Translations under genes and position numbers: made by a program
Notes under the pieces: generated by a model
The model's database searches: none
The model's input: only the letters and a program-made list of their open reading frames with translations
What the model was told of the DNA's origin: nothing
Assembly: GCF_008727865.1 (NCBI RefSeq)
Contig: NZ_VTWU01000001.1
Coordinates: forward strand, 124,001 to 188,000
Length of the DNA: 64,000 nt
Source of the DNA: Hymenobacter busanensis
GTDB lineage: Bacteria > Bacteroidota > Bacteroidia > Cytophagales > Hymenobacteraceae
Direction of reading: 5' to 3'
Shown: one piece after another, positions 49,183 to 57,983 of the stretch
Numbering within the stretch: the first letter of the stretch is position 1
Layout: each line of letters opens with the position of its first letter

Positions 49183-50547
49183 ATGCCTACTACCACCCCT
49201 TCTTCGGTGCAACCACCCGCCCGCGCCGCGGTGCAAGGCGGCATGAGCAGCTACCGCTGGACCATCTGCGGCCTGGTGTTCTTTGCCACCACCGTCAACT
49301 ACCTCGACCGGGCCGTTATTTCGCTGCTGAAGCCCTACCTGGAAGTCGAGTTCAAGTGGAACGCGGGCGACTACGCCAACATCGAAATTGCCTTCAAGCT
49401 GGCCTACGCGCTGGGCATGCTGGGCGTGGGCCGCATCATCGATAAGCTGGGCACCAAGCTGGGCTATGCGCTGTCGACGTTTCTGTGGAGCCTCGCCGCT
49501 ATCGGCCACGCGTTCGTCAACAGCACGCTGGGCTTTTCGGTAGCCCGGGCCTTCCTGGGCATTACCGAAGCCGGCAACTTCCCAGCGGCAATCAAAACCA
49601 CGGCCGAGTGGTTTCCGCAAAAGGAGCGGGCCCTGGCTACCGGCATCTTCAACTCGGGGTCCAATGTGGGCGCTATCATTGCGCCGCTCACCGTGCCGCT
49701 CATTGCCGAATCCATCGGTTGGAAGTGGGCTTTCGTGATTACCGGCGCGCTGGGTTTTGTGTGGCTGGCGCTGTGGTTCTGGCTCTACGAAGTGCCCGCC
49801 CGCCACGCCAAACTCACCAAAGCCGAGTTCGACTACATCCACAGCGACGTGGACGATTTGGCCGCGGCTTCCATCAAGACGCAGCCGAAAGTGTCGTGGT
49901 TTAAGCTGCTCACGTTCCGCCAAACCTGGGCGTTCGTACTCGGCAAGTTCCTGACCGACCCCATCTGGTGGTTCTACCTGTTCTGGTTGCCCGACTTCCT
50001 CAACAAGCAATACGGCCTGAAAGGCACGGCGGTGTCGCTGCCGGTGGCGGTGGTGTACATTCTGTCGAGCGTGGGCAGCGTGGGCGGCGGCTGGATTCCG
50101 CTAAACTTCATCCGCAACGGCTGGCCGGCCTTCCGCGCCCGCAAAACGTCCATGCTGCTCATCGCGCTGTGCGTGTTCCCGATTGTGTTTGCCCAGCAGC
50201 TCGGCCAGATCAATATGTGGCTGGCGGTGCTCGTCATCGGCATTGCGGCAGCGGCGCACCAAGCCTGGAGCGCCAACATCTTCACCACCGTGTCGGACAT
50301 GTTTCCCAAGCGCGCCGTGGCCTCGGTTACGGGCATCGGCGGCATGGCCGGCGGGTTGGGCGGCATTCTGCTGTCGGCTTTGGTGCAGAAGCGCATGTTT
50401 GTGTACTACGAAAGCATCAACCAGCTCGACAAAGCCTACTTCATCATGTTCTGGATTTGCGGCGCGGCCTACCTGCTGGCCTGGGTGCTGATGCACTTCT
50501 TGGCCCCGCGCATGAAGCAAATCGACCTCGACGAACCCGCCCGCTAA
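49183..50547 (+). CDS. exuT: MFS hexuronate transporter (ExuT-like)
   Basis: A 454 aa inner-membrane permease of the anion:cation symporter branch of the MFS with about twelve hydrophobic segments. The TM1 signature is TVNYLDRAVISLLKPYLE. Further marks are LGITEAGNFPAAIKTTAEWFPQKERALATGIFNSGSN split across TM4-TM5 and DPIWWFYLFWLPDFLNKQYGL in the second half. Galacturonate and glucuronate are the expected substrates. It lies 5 bp after eda and 3 bp before the next gene, firmly within the operon. Confidence 0.92.
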   Translation: MPTTTPSSVQPPARAAVQGGMSSYRWTICGLVFFATTVNYLDRAVISLLKPYLEVEFKWNAGDYANIEIAFKLAYALGMLGVGRIIDKLGTKLGYALSTFLWSLAAIGHAFVNSTLGFSVARAFLGITEAGNFPAAIKTTAEWFPQKERALATGIFNSGSNVGAIIAPLTVPLIAESIGWKWAFVITGALGFVWLALWFWLYEVPARHAKLTKAEFDYIHSDVDDLAAASIKTQPKVSWFKLLTFRQTWAFVLGKFLTDPIWWFYLFWLPDFLNKQYGLKGTAVSLPVAVVYILSSVGSVGGGWIPLNFIRNGWPAFRARKTSMLLIALCVFPIVFAQQLGQINMWLAVLVIGIAAAAHQAWSANIFTTVSDMFPKRAVASVTGIGGMAGGLGGILLSALVQKRMFVYYESINQLDKAYFIMFWICGAAYLLAWVLMHFLAPRMKQIDLDEPAR

Positions 50548-50550
50548 GCC

Positions 50551-51033
50551 ATGAAACGACTTTTTTCGCTTGCCACGCTGGTGCTGCTGGCCGCACTGCT
50601 GGGCCTGCAGGCCCAGCCCAAACCCGACAAGAAAAATATGGCGGCCCAAAAGGAAGTAGAAGCCCTGGAGCGGCAGCGCTTTGAGGCCCAGGTGAAGAAG
50701 GATTACGCCTTCCTGGAAAAAGTATTTGCCGACGACCTGGTGTATACCCACTCCAACGGCAAGCAGAACGGCAAGGCCGATTACATCCAGTCGATTCGGG
50801 ACGGCAAGAGCGTGTACGACAAGATTGAGGTGGAAGCCCTGAACGTGCGCGCCTACAACGACGGCAAAGCAGCCGTGGTGAACGGTACCATCACCATTTA
50901 CCAGCCCAACAAGCCCGACGGCACGCCCAACGTTGCTCACCTCAAGTACGTGGTGGTGCAGATCAAAGACCCGAAAAAAGGATGGCAGGTAGTGCTGTGG
51001 CAGAGCCAGAAGCAGCCCGAAGCCAAAAGCTAA
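50551..51033 (+). CDS. Exported SnoaL/DUF4440-like protein
   Basis: A 160 aa protein with a signal peptide ([22 protein letters not shown]). The mature part matches the NTF2-like DUF4440 pattern: [42 protein letters not shown], then AVVNGTITI and [10 protein letters not shown]. These small cone-shaped folds act as binding proteins or enzymes with varied substrates. The gene starts 3 bp after exuT, so it is part of the uronate operon, but its function is unknown. A hairpin terminator follows. Confidence 0.85.
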   Translation: MKRLFSLATLVLLAALLGLQAQPKPDKKNMAAQKEVEALERQRFEAQVKKDYAFLEKVFADDLVYTHSNGKQNGKADYIQSIRDGKSVYDKIEVEALNVRAYNDGKAAVVNGTITIYQPNKPDGTPNVAHLKYVVVQIKDPKKGWQVVLWQSQKQPEAKS

Positions 51034-51054
51034 TTCGTCCTTATTATTTCACAA

Positions 51055-51096
51055 GCCGGCCGGGTTTCCCTTTGAAAAGGAGGGAAGCCGGCCTCC
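51055..51096 (+). terminator. Terminator after the uronate operon
   Basis: GGCCGG (51058-51063) pairs with CCGGCC (51088-51093), and the interior GTTTCCCT pairs with AGGGAAGC around a TTGAAAAGG-type loop. It lies 22 bp after the stop of the DUF4440-like gene and before fbp. Only a short T tract follows, so termination may be partial. Confidence 0.55.
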
Positions 51097-51127
51097 GCTT
51101 TGCCCATTCATTTCCACCGCAGCTGCC

Positions 51128-52144
51128 ATGAGCACCCCCGACGAAGACCTGATTGCCACCCCCGTCGGTACGACGCTGGAGCGCTACATCATGCGCAAGC
51201 AGGCCGAGTTTCCGTTTGCCACCGGCGAGTTGTCGCAGCTGCTGCGCGACATTGCCCTGGCCGGTAAAATCATCAACCGCGAAGTAAACCGGGCGGGCCT
51301 CTCTGATGTGACCGGCGCCTACGGCCGCGAAAACGTGCAGGGCGAGCAGCAGCAGCGCCTCGATATGGCCGCCCACATTCGCTTCGTGCGCGCCTTGCGC
51401 AACGGCGGCCAGGCCTGCGCCGTGCTGTCGGAAGAGGAGGAAGGCATTATCTACACCAGCAACGACCACGCGAAATACGTGGTGGCCATGGACCCGCTCG
51501 ACGGCTCGTCCAACATCGACGTGAACGTGCCCATCGGCACCCTGTTCTCGATTTACAGCCGCATCACGCCCGTAGGCTCCAAAGCCACCGAGGCCGACTT
51601 CCTGCAGGGCGGGCGGCAGCAGGTAGCCGCCGGCTACGTGCTCTACGGCTCCAGCACCATGCTCGTGTACACCACCGGACACGGGGTGGTGGGCTTCACC
51701 TACGAACCCTCGCTGGGCGAATTTTTCCTCTCGCACCCCGAGCTGCGCATTCCGGCCGTCGGCAAAACGTTTTCCTGCAACGAGGGCTACTGGTTTGAAT
51801 ACCCGGCCTACGTGCGCACCTTCCTCGAAAACTGCAAGCAGCGCCGCCTGACCGGCCGCTATATCGGCTCGTTGGTGGCCGACTACCACCGCAACCTGCT
51901 CACGGGCGGCATTTACCTGTACCCGCCCACCGGCAAAAACGCTTCGGGCAAACTGCGCCTGCTCTACGAGTGCTACCCGCTGGCACTGCTCATCGAGCAG
52001 GCTGGGGGCGTGGCCTCCACCGGTACCGAGGCCGTACTCGACGTGACGCCCACGCACTTCCACCAACGCGCGCCCTTGTTTATTGGCTCCTCTGAGCTGG
52101 TAAATGAGTTACTGGCTTGCGCCGCGGCGCCCATGCCGGCCTAG
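51128..52144 (+). CDS. fbp: Fructose-1,6-bisphosphatase class I
   Basis: A 338 aa gluconeogenic enzyme hydrolysing fructose 1,6-bisphosphate. The metal-binding motif [12 protein letters not shown] is present, preceded by LSEEEEGII, with [38 protein letters not shown] and [15 protein letters not shown] typical of the family. The length fits Escherichia coli Fbp. Cells growing on galacturonate must make hexoses from triose phosphate, so its placement next to the uronate operon is sensible. A hairpin separates it from the DUF4440-like gene, so it may have its own promoter as well. Confidence 0.95.
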   Translation: MSTPDEDLIATPVGTTLERYIMRKQAEFPFATGELSQLLRDIALAGKIINREVNRAGLSDVTGAYGRENVQGEQQQRLDMAAHIRFVRALRNGGQACAVLSEEEEGIIYTSNDHAKYVVAMDPLDGSSNIDVNVPIGTLFSIYSRITPVGSKATEADFLQGGRQQVAAGYVLYGSSTMLVYTTGHGVVGFTYEPSLGEFFLSHPELRIPAVGKTFSCNEGYWFEYPAYVRTFLENCKQRRLTGRYIGSLVADYHRNLLTGGIYLYPPTGKNASGKLRLLYECYPLALLIEQAGGVASTGTEAVLDVTPTHFHQRAPLFIGSSELVNELLACAAAPMPA

Positions 52145-52201
52145 GTTCGCTCCGTTGCTTTGCTCACGCCTCGTTCTGTTCGCACTTAACTTCCTCGCCC
52201 C

Positions 52202-53554
52202 GTGGACCAGACCTACACTTCTTCCCGCCGGGATTTTCTGCAGAAGTCGTTGCTGGCCACGGCCGGCCTGTTGGCTGCCGATTCACTGTCGGTGCTGGGT
52301 GCTGCGCCGGCCCGCAAGCGGCGGGTGGCCATGGTGGGCACCGGCCACCGCGGCACTGGCATGTGGGGCACGCAAGCCTTGAAGGAGCACGGCGACATCA
52401 TCGAGTTCGTGGGATTGTGCGACGTGAACAAAGGCCGCCTCGAAACCGCCAAGAAGATGATGGGCGTCTCGTGCCCCACCTTCACCAACTTCGAGGAGAT
52501 GATGCGCAAGACCAAGCCGGAGCTGCTCATCGTCACCACCGTCGACGCTACCCACGACCAGTTCATCATCCGCGGCATGGAGCTGGGTGCCGACATCCTG
52601 ACGGAAAAACCCATGACCACCGACGAGGGCAAGTGCCAGGCCATTCTGGATGCCGAGCGCCGCACGGGCAAGAAGGTCACCGTCACGTTCAACTACCGCT
52701 ACTCGCCGCACCGCCAGAAAATCTACGACTTGCTGCGCCAGGGCGCCATCGGTACCGTTACCTCCGTCGATTTCCACTGGTACCTCGACAACCGCCACGG
52801 CGCCGACTACTTCCGCCGTTGGCACCGACTGGTGGAGAAAAGCGGCTCGTTGTGGGTGCACAAGGCCAGTCACCACTTCGATCTGCTGAACTGGTGGCTG
52901 GAGTCGGAGCCCGAAACGGTGTACGCCTCCGGCGCGCTGGAGAACTACGGCAAAAACGGCCCGTTCCGCTTCAGCAACTGCCGCCCGTGTCCGCACAAGG
53001 CTGCGTGCCCCTACTATTGGGACATGACCAAGGACGCCCGCCTGATGGCCCTTTACGCCGCCAACGAGCAGCACGACGGCTACCTGCGCGACGGCTGCGT
53101 GTACAAGGAAGACGTGAACATCTGGGACAAGATGGCGGCCACCATCCGCTACGCCAACGGCGTGCACGCCAGCTACTCGCTCACCGCGTACTCGCCCTAC
53201 GAAGGCTACCGCATTGCCTTCAATGGCACTAAAGGCCGCATCGACGCGTGGATTAAGGAATCCGGCGCCATGAAAATGGAGCCCTACGACGAAATCATGC
53301 TGTCCCACAACTTCGGCCAGGTGGAGTACATCCAGATTCCGCAGGCCGAAGGCCACGGCGGCGGCGACGTGCTGCTGCGCGACCGGGTGTTCCGCAACCC
53401 CACCAGCCCCGATACTTACCGGCAGTCGGCCGGCAGCCGCGACGGGGCCATGGCCGTTCTCATTGGCGTGGCGGCCCGCAAAAGCATGGCCAGCGGCCAG
53501 CCCGTGCGCATCGCCGCCCTCACCGACCTCAAGCCCGCCGCCGTAAAAGCGTAG
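52202..53554 (+). CDS. Second Tat-exported Gfo/Idh/MocA oxidoreductase
   Basis: A 450 aa enzyme with a GTG start 57 bp after fbp. The twin-arginine signal is SRRDFLQKSLLATAGLLAAD. The Rossmann motif is VAMVGTGHRGTGMWG, with TEKPMTT carrying the family lysine, FNYRYSPHRQKI, and the long substrate domain WVHKASHHFDLLNWWL. A Cys-rich insert CRPCPHKAACPYY is present. This type with a Cys cluster differs from the 9028-10179 paralogue. It may act on sugar acids or inositol-like substrates. The ALDH gene follows after 73 bp. The role is unknown. Confidence 0.88.
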   Translation: MDQTYTSSRRDFLQKSLLATAGLLAADSLSVLGAAPARKRRVAMVGTGHRGTGMWGTQALKEHGDIIEFVGLCDVNKGRLETAKKMMGVSCPTFTNFEEMMRKTKPELLIVTTVDATHDQFIIRGMELGADILTEKPMTTDEGKCQAILDAERRTGKKVTVTFNYRYSPHRQKIYDLLRQGAIGTVTSVDFHWYLDNRHGADYFRRWHRLVEKSGSLWVHKASHHFDLLNWWLESEPETVYASGALENYGKNGPFRFSNCRPCPHKAACPYYWDMTKDARLMALYAANEQHDGYLRDGCVYKEDVNIWDKMAATIRYANGVHASYSLTAYSPYEGYRIAFNGTKGRIDAWIKESGAMKMEPYDEIMLSHNFGQVEYIQIPQAEGHGGGDVLLRDRVFRNPTSPDTYRQSAGSRDGAMAVLIGVAARKSMASGQPVRIAALTDLKPAAVKA

Positions 53555-53627
53555 CTTCGGCGGCACCTCGGGGCATTACTCGTTTCACTCGCGGAGGCTT
53601 GCTGTTTCGCCTCCCTACTCCGTTCCC

Positions 53628-55172
53628 ATGTCCAAAATCGTTTCGCCCCAGGTCGAATTCAGCGGCCTGATGGCCCAGGTCAAGCAGGTTACGCCCGAAA
53701 TTCTGACGCCCGACGGCCAGTTTCTGAACCTGATGGAAGGCCGCTGGCAAGAGCCCGGCACCCCGCGCGCATTTCACTCGCCCGTCGATGGCTCGGCCCT
53801 GGGCGCGCTGCCCATGCTCGACCGCGACACCGCCCTGCGCGCCGTGCGCGCCGCCAAACAGGAAGCCGGCGAATGGGCCACCGTAGACCTCGACGAGCGG
53901 CGCCGCCGCGTGCAGGACTGCCTCGACCAGCTGCGCCAGCACGTGGAGCTGACGGGCAAGCTGCTCATCTGGGAAATCGGCAAGACCTACAAGCTGGGCT
54001 TCACCGATATTGACCGCGCCATCGACGGCGTGCAGTGGTACGTCGACAACATCGAGCCCATGCTTGGCTCGCGCAAGCCCTTGGGTTTGGTGTCGAACAT
54101 CGCCTCGTGGAACTACCCCATGTCGGTGCTGTTGCACGCGGTGCTCACGCAGGTGCTCTGCGGCAACGCCGTCATTGCCAAAACGCCTACCGACGGCGGC
54201 TTCATTTCCCTGAGCTTCACCTTCGCCATTGCGCGCCGCTGCGGCCTGCCCGTGACGCTGGTGAGCGGCGCCGGCGGCGAACTGAGCGACGTGCTGGTGA
54301 AAAACGACGCCATCGACTGCCTGAGCTTCGTGGGCGGGCGCTACAACGGCCGCAACATTGCCGACGCCCTGGCCCAGAACGACAAGCGCTACATGCTGGA
54401 AATGGAAGGCGTGAATACCTACGGCATCTGGAACTACTCCGATTGGACCGCCATGGCCGACCAGCTCAAGAAGGGCTACGACTACGGCAAGCAGCGCTGC
54501 ACGGCCTACGTGCGCTTTGTGGTGCAGCGCAGCCTCTTCCCGCAGTTCCTCGAAACATATTGGGAAGCCATTCGCAGCCTGAAAGTGGGCAACCCCACGC
54601 TCGTCGACAATGCCGGCGACAAGCTGCCCGAACTGGCCTTCGGTCCGGTCATCAACAAGGCCCAGGCCGAAGACCTTGACCGCCTCTACGCCGATGCCCT
54701 GAAAACCGGCGCTACGCCCATTTTCGAAGGCAAGCTCGATAGCAGCCTGTTTTTGCCCGGCCAGGATATGAGCGCCTACCGCGCCCCGCGCGCCCTCGTA
54801 AACCTGCCGCGCCAGAGCGAGCTGTACTTCAAGGAGCCCTTCGGTCCGATTGACTCCATTGTGCTCGTCGACCGCGTGGAGGAATTGGTAGGGGAGATGA
54901 ATATTTCGAACGGCGCGCTGGTAGCCGCCGTGGCTTCCGACGACCAGAAGTGGGCCGAGCGCACGGCGAAGGAAGTGCGCGCCTTCAAAGTGGGCATCAA
55001 CAAACTTCGCTCGCGCGGCGACCGGGAAGAGGTATTCGGCGGCTTGGGCGAGTCGTGGAAGGGTGCGTTTGTGGGCGGCAAGCTGCTGGTGGAAGCCGTG
55101 ACCCAGGGTGCTCCGAACGAGTTGGTGCTGGGCAACTACCAGGATGCTACACTGCTGCCGGAGAAAATCTAG
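53628..55172 (+). CDS. Aldehyde dehydrogenase family protein with an atypical active site
   Basis: A 514 aa NAD(P)-dependent aldehyde dehydrogenase fold. LIWEIGKTYKLG, PLGLVSNIASWNYPM, GNAVIAKTPTDGG, the nucleophile Cys in GKQRCTAYVRFVVQ and ELYFKEPFGPI are visible. The usual general-base stretch ELGG is replaced by EMEGVN, so one Glu remains but the glycines are lost, and the CTA context differs from the common GQxC. It could oxidise a semialdehyde of uronate or sugar-acid breakdown. Context is the pectin locus edge, but a terminator and its own gap make linkage uncertain. Confidence 0.83.
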   Translation: MSKIVSPQVEFSGLMAQVKQVTPEILTPDGQFLNLMEGRWQEPGTPRAFHSPVDGSALGALPMLDRDTALRAVRAAKQEAGEWATVDLDERRRRVQDCLDQLRQHVELTGKLLIWEIGKTYKLGFTDIDRAIDGVQWYVDNIEPMLGSRKPLGLVSNIASWNYPMSVLLHAVLTQVLCGNAVIAKTPTDGGFISLSFTFAIARRCGLPVTLVSGAGGELSDVLVKNDAIDCLSFVGGRYNGRNIADALAQNDKRYMLEMEGVNTYGIWNYSDWTAMADQLKKGYDYGKQRCTAYVRFVVQRSLFPQFLETYWEAIRSLKVGNPTLVDNAGDKLPELAFGPVINKAQAEDLDRLYADALKTGATPIFEGKLDSSLFLPGQDMSAYRAPRALVNLPRQSELYFKEPFGPIDSIVLVDRVEELVGEMNISNGALVAAVASDDQKWAERTAKEVRAFKVGINKLRSRGDREEVFGGLGESWKGAFVGGKLLVEAVTQGAPNELVLGNYQDATLLPEKI

Positions 55173-55195
55173 CAACGCTTTCTAACGTGTACGCT

Positions 55196-55235
55196 AGCGG
55201 TGCCGCGGCTTTCGGGTCGGGGCACCGCTTTTGTT
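55196..55235 (+). terminator. Rho-independent terminator of the aldehyde dehydrogenase gene
   Basis: AGCGGTGCC (55196-55204) pairs perfectly with GGCACCGCT (55221-55229), followed by TTTGTT. It is 23 bp after the stop. Confidence 0.85.
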
Positions 55236-55382
55236 ATGGCGCGGGCTCAAAGTAGCGTGGTCCGGCACCTCACCCATTGAAAACCATTATTGGCATCGTG
55301 ACCACAGCCATTGGGACAAAAGCATGACATTGGCTGCGGAGGCTGGGTAGGTTTGTTCCATCAACCGCTTGCAACTGCCCCC

Positions 55383-55778
55383 ATGAAAGTCACTCGCTTC
55401 CACCTCGCTGCTTTCCTGATTGTCTTGTTAGGTGCCCTCCTGAGCCTCTCAGGCCCGGCGCGTGCTCAATCCCAATCCGATCCGGGTTCGGTCGAAGGTC
55501 GCGCCGGCACGTTGACCGCCTACTACAACCGGGTACTGAGCCTGACGCCGCAGCAGTACCGCCCTGTGTACCGCGCAACCCTGCAGCAAGTGCAAGCCCT
55601 TGATAAGGTGCAGGCCCAGGGTGTAGTCACGGCCGCCGCTCTCGACCGCATCGAAGAAGACTTCCTCGACCACGTGCAAAGCACGTTAACGGTCCGTCAG
55701 TTGAGCCTGTTGCTGGCCCTGCGCACGCACCAATCCGCCGATCAGCCGTCCAGCCCCATCGTGCTGAGCAATCGGTAA
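55383..55778 (+). CDS. Small exported hypothetical protein
   Basis: A 131 aa protein with a signal peptide (MKVTRFHLAAFLIVLLGALL, cleavage near ARAQ). The mature part is a helical segment: AGTLTAYYNRVLSLTPQQYRPV, LQQVQALDKV and TAAALDRIEEDFLDHVQSTL. The spacing LSLTPQQ-x-x-P-V resembles small periplasmic helical hairpin proteins of the Spy/CpxP kind only loosely, and no LTxxQ motif is certain. The start at 55383 is set by the signal peptide. The terminator after it is shared with tRNA-Arg. Confidence 0.68.
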   Translation: MKVTRFHLAAFLIVLLGALLSLSGPARAQSQSDPGSVEGRAGTLTAYYNRVLSLTPQQYRPVYRATLQQVQALDKVQAQGVVTAAALDRIEEDFLDHVQSTLTVRQLSLLLALRTHQSADQPSSPIVLSNR

Positions 55779-55800
55779 AATGCTTGTCGGTCCTGAAATG

Positions 55801-55835
55801 AAAAACCCTTCGTATAGCGCATACGAAGGGTTTTT
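55801..55835. terminator. Bidirectional terminator between a small exported protein gene and tRNA-Arg
   Basis: A perfect 15 bp stem AAAAACCCTTCGTAT / ATACGAAGGGTTTTT with an AGCGC loop. A- and T-runs at both ends allow termination of the rightward gene and of the leftward tRNA. Confidence 0.92.
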
Positions 55836-55838
55836 TAG

Positions 55839-55910
55839 TGGCCGCGCCAGGAATCGAACCTGGATCAAGAGCTTCGGAGACTCCTATACTATCCGTTGTA
55901 CTACGCGGCC
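55839..55910 (-). tRNA. tRNA-Arg, anticodon CCG
   Basis: A 72 nt cloverleaf read leftwards. The acceptor GGCCGCG pairs with CGCGGCC plus discriminator A. The D arm is GTAC ... GTAT and the T arm is CCAGG-TTCGATT-CCTGG. The anticodon arm GGAGT-CTCCGAA-GCTCT gives anticodon CCG (codon CGG) after T33. No CCA is encoded. The terminator begins 3 bp beyond its end. Confidence 0.96.
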
Positions 55911-55922
55911 GGTAGTGGGCGA

Positions 55923-55953
55923 CAAAAGTAGAGAGAAAATGCGGCGCGGGCAA
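55923..55953 (-). promoter_or_regulatory. tRNA-Arg promoter
   Basis: Read leftwards, TTG (55953-55951), a 20 bp spacer and TACTTTTG (55930-55923), an exact TAnnTTTG. The tRNA 5' end is 12 bp beyond the -7 box, as expected for a short leader. Confidence 0.78.
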
Positions 55954-56140
55954 CCATGCGGCTGCGCTTTATCGGCGTAGGGAGCTAATTAATCGGGCAA
56001 AGATTTATTCCAAGCCTTGCGCGCAGATGCAAGTAACTCAGTACCAGATTCGGCGTGGGAGTAGTAGGGGAATAACCAAATGGCCGAAAAGGCAGTTAAG
56101 CCTACCTACGTTCCGAAACACAACCACTACACCACTCCCC

Positions 56141-56587
56141 ATGAAAACCCTGTATACGGCCGAAGCTACGGCCACTGGCGGCCGCAATGGCCAAATTCGC
56201 TCTTCCGATGGCGTTATCGACATGGCTATGTCGGTGCCGCAGGGCCTAGGTGGTAAGCAAGGCGCCACCAACCCCGAGCAGCTTTTTGCGGCCGGCTACG
56301 CCTCCTGCTTTCAACAAGCCCTGTTGGTAATTGCCCAGCGCGACGGACAGCGCCTCGATCCACAATCAACGGTGCAGTGCGCCGTGTCGCTCACGCAGGA
56401 AGGGGAGGCCTACGGTTTGGCAGTGACGCTCGACGTCGACCTGAAAGGAGCCGCCGATGCCGACCGCATGGTGCAGGAGGCCCACCGCATCTGCCCGTAC
56501 TCGGTAGGTACCCGGGGCAATATTGATGTCCAGCTTAAGGTGAACGGCCAGCCCGCCAAAGTAGAGGCGACTGAAAAGGCTAGTTAA
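56141..56587 (+). CDS. ohr: Organic hydroperoxide resistance protein (Ohr/OsmC family)
   Basis: A 148 aa thiol peroxidase detoxifying organic hydroperoxides. The N-terminus MKTLYTAEATATGGRNGQIRSSDGVIDMAM matches the Ohr subgroup. The two catalytic cysteines lie in GYASCFQQALLVIA and AHRICPYSVGTRGNIDV. The ATG at 56141 corresponds to the normal family start; the frame runs 38 codons further upstream but has no support. No OhrR regulator is adjacent. Confidence 0.94.
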   Translation: MKTLYTAEATATGGRNGQIRSSDGVIDMAMSVPQGLGGKQGATNPEQLFAAGYASCFQQALLVIAQRDGQRLDPQSTVQCAVSLTQEGEAYGLAVTLDVDLKGAADADRMVQEAHRICPYSVGTRGNIDVQLKVNGQPAKVEATEKAS

Positions 56588-56597
56588 GCGCGCAAAC

Positions 56598-56646
56598 CCA
56601 ACGCCAACGCCCCGGAACAAGCTTTGTTTCGGGGCGTTGGCGTTGG
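56598..56646. terminator. Long hairpin terminator between convergent genes
   Basis: CCAACGCCAACGCCCCGGAACAA pairs with the rightward half TTGTTTCGGGGCGTTGGCGTTGG with one mismatch around a central GCTT, giving a stem of about 22 bp. It sits between ohr and the leftward transglutaminase-like gene and probably ends both transcripts. Confidence 0.75.
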
Positions 56647-56664
56647 ATAACGTAGACAGGCAAA

Positions 56665-57540
56665 TCAGTTCGCCGGACTCTGCGGCTCCTGCGCCTGATA
56701 GGTTTCGAATGGGTCGGCGTAGAACGTGGCTACCGAATGAGTGTAGCGAATGTTGTGCAGCCGCGTGGTACGCTGAAAGACCACCGGTTTTTTGGCGCCC
56801 ACCGGCACCAGCATCAGCCCGGCCGTGGACGTCTTGCTGCCAAAGCGGTTGTCCAGCGGCGTGTCGAGGTAGTAGAGGTATTCCTTGAGCCACTTGAAGT
56901 AGAACTTCCATTTGGCGTCAGTGGACGTCAGGCCGCGCAGATTCGCCGCATCCGACGTCAGGGCCCTTTGGAGTTCCACGGCGTTGAGCGGGGTGCCATC
57001 CTGCGTGGGAATAACGTCCCACTGCGCGTCAACGAGCACCCATTTTTGCTGCTCGCGCAGCCAAGCTTCGGTTGCTACGTGCCCAGCGGCCTGCCCACGG
57101 GTTTCCGAGTCGGCGGTTTTCAGGTACAGCGGCCGCGCCGGAATGCCCACCGACTGCAACGCCGCCGCCAGCACGATGCCGAATCCTTCGCATTGCACTT
57201 GCTGCTCCATCTGGGCATCCTGCAGGATACCCATTGGATCGGTTTTTTTGGTAGGAATGTGGCCGTTGTGCTGCAACCGACCATGCACCCAGGCGCACAC
57301 GGCCTGCGCTTTTGCCAGGTCGGTGGTCTTGCCGGCTACCGTAGCGTCGAGGCCGTACCGGTCGCGCATCGTCTCAAGGTAGGTATCGTCGAAGCTCCCA
57401 AACTGAAAGTTGTAGGTAGCGGCATCGGCAGTAGCTACAAAGGGCAGAGGCTGGGAAACCGAAGGCTCAGACTGCGCCAGGAGCGGGGTACTAAAGCAGC
57501 AGCCGACAACAAGCAACAATCCAGTAAAAGTATTACGCAT
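56665..57540 (-). CDS. Exported transglutaminase-like (cysteine protease fold) protein
   Basis: A 291 aa protein with a signal peptide (MRNTFTGLLLVVGCCFSTPL, cleavage near LLAQ). The transglutaminase-like core has the catalytic Cys in QVQCEGFGIVLAAALQSVGIPAR, the His in QAAGHVATEAWL and the Asp in WVLVDAQWDV, in the usual order. A C-terminal domain includes RFGSKTSTAGLMLVP. Bacterial members act as peptidases or crosslinkers; the substrate is unknown. The start is fixed by the signal peptide although the frame extends 33 codons upstream. Confidence 0.87.
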   Translation of the reverse strand: MRNTFTGLLLVVGCCFSTPLLAQSEPSVSQPLPFVATADAATYNFQFGSFDDTYLETMRDRYGLDATVAGKTTDLAKAQAVCAWVHGRLQHNGHIPTKKTDPMGILQDAQMEQQVQCEGFGIVLAAALQSVGIPARPLYLKTADSETRGQAAGHVATEAWLREQQKWVLVDAQWDVIPTQDGTPLNAVELQRALTSDAANLRGLTSTDAKWKFYFKWLKEYLYYLDTPLDNRFGSKTSTAGLMLVPVGAKKPVVFQRTTRLHNIRYTHSVATFYADPFETYQAQEPQSPAN

Positions 57541-57926
57541 TGTGGGCGGAGTTACATGGGTGGAAGCTGACAAACGTGCGAACATGCCTGTGGGTTGGGC
57601 ATTCTGCCACGTTTGTTGACCTGTAGCAAGTACATCCATTGCAAACGAGCATTAGCGGCTGGTTTGCAGACACCAGAAACGGTGTAGGGTGCCTTCAAAT
57701 GTAATACGACAAATATATAATATAACTTAAAATATATGTGATTGAGTTTTTACTGTTTTTTTTGTAAGGAATATTATTTGCGAAGTTGAAGCTTGACGCT
57801 GTCGGCGCTAAGTTCTTGGCAATGAATAGGTGAAAGAAAGAACCATCAGCCTCCGCTAATCGAGCTATAGTATTGCCCCACTCTGAGCTTGGCGAAGTTG
57901 TTGGATTGGCACCGGTATAGAAGATG
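57541..57926. other. AT-rich intergenic region
   Basis: This stretch between the transglutaminase-like gene and the sucC terminator is strikingly AT-rich around 57700-57790 (runs of ATATAT and T8) in an otherwise GC-rich window. I see no coding frame, tRNA, or promoter with both -33 and -7 elements. It may be a leader region for the leftward gene or the scar of a lost gene. Confidence 0.4.
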
Positions 57927-57960
57927 AAAAAAGCCCTGCCGGAGTACCGGCAGGGCTTTT
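57927..57960 (-). terminator. Terminator of sucC
   Basis: AAAAGCCCTGCCGG pairs with CCGGCAGGGCTTTT around AGTA, with a run of T on the leftward side. It lies 24 bp beyond the sucC stop. Confidence 0.9.
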
Positions 57961-57983
57961 CCCTGAAAGAAAATTAGGCAGAC

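Noticed and set aside
55780-55980. A small protein across the tRNA-Arg region
   Set aside because: It spans a perfect terminator and tRNA cloverleaf, so it is not coding.
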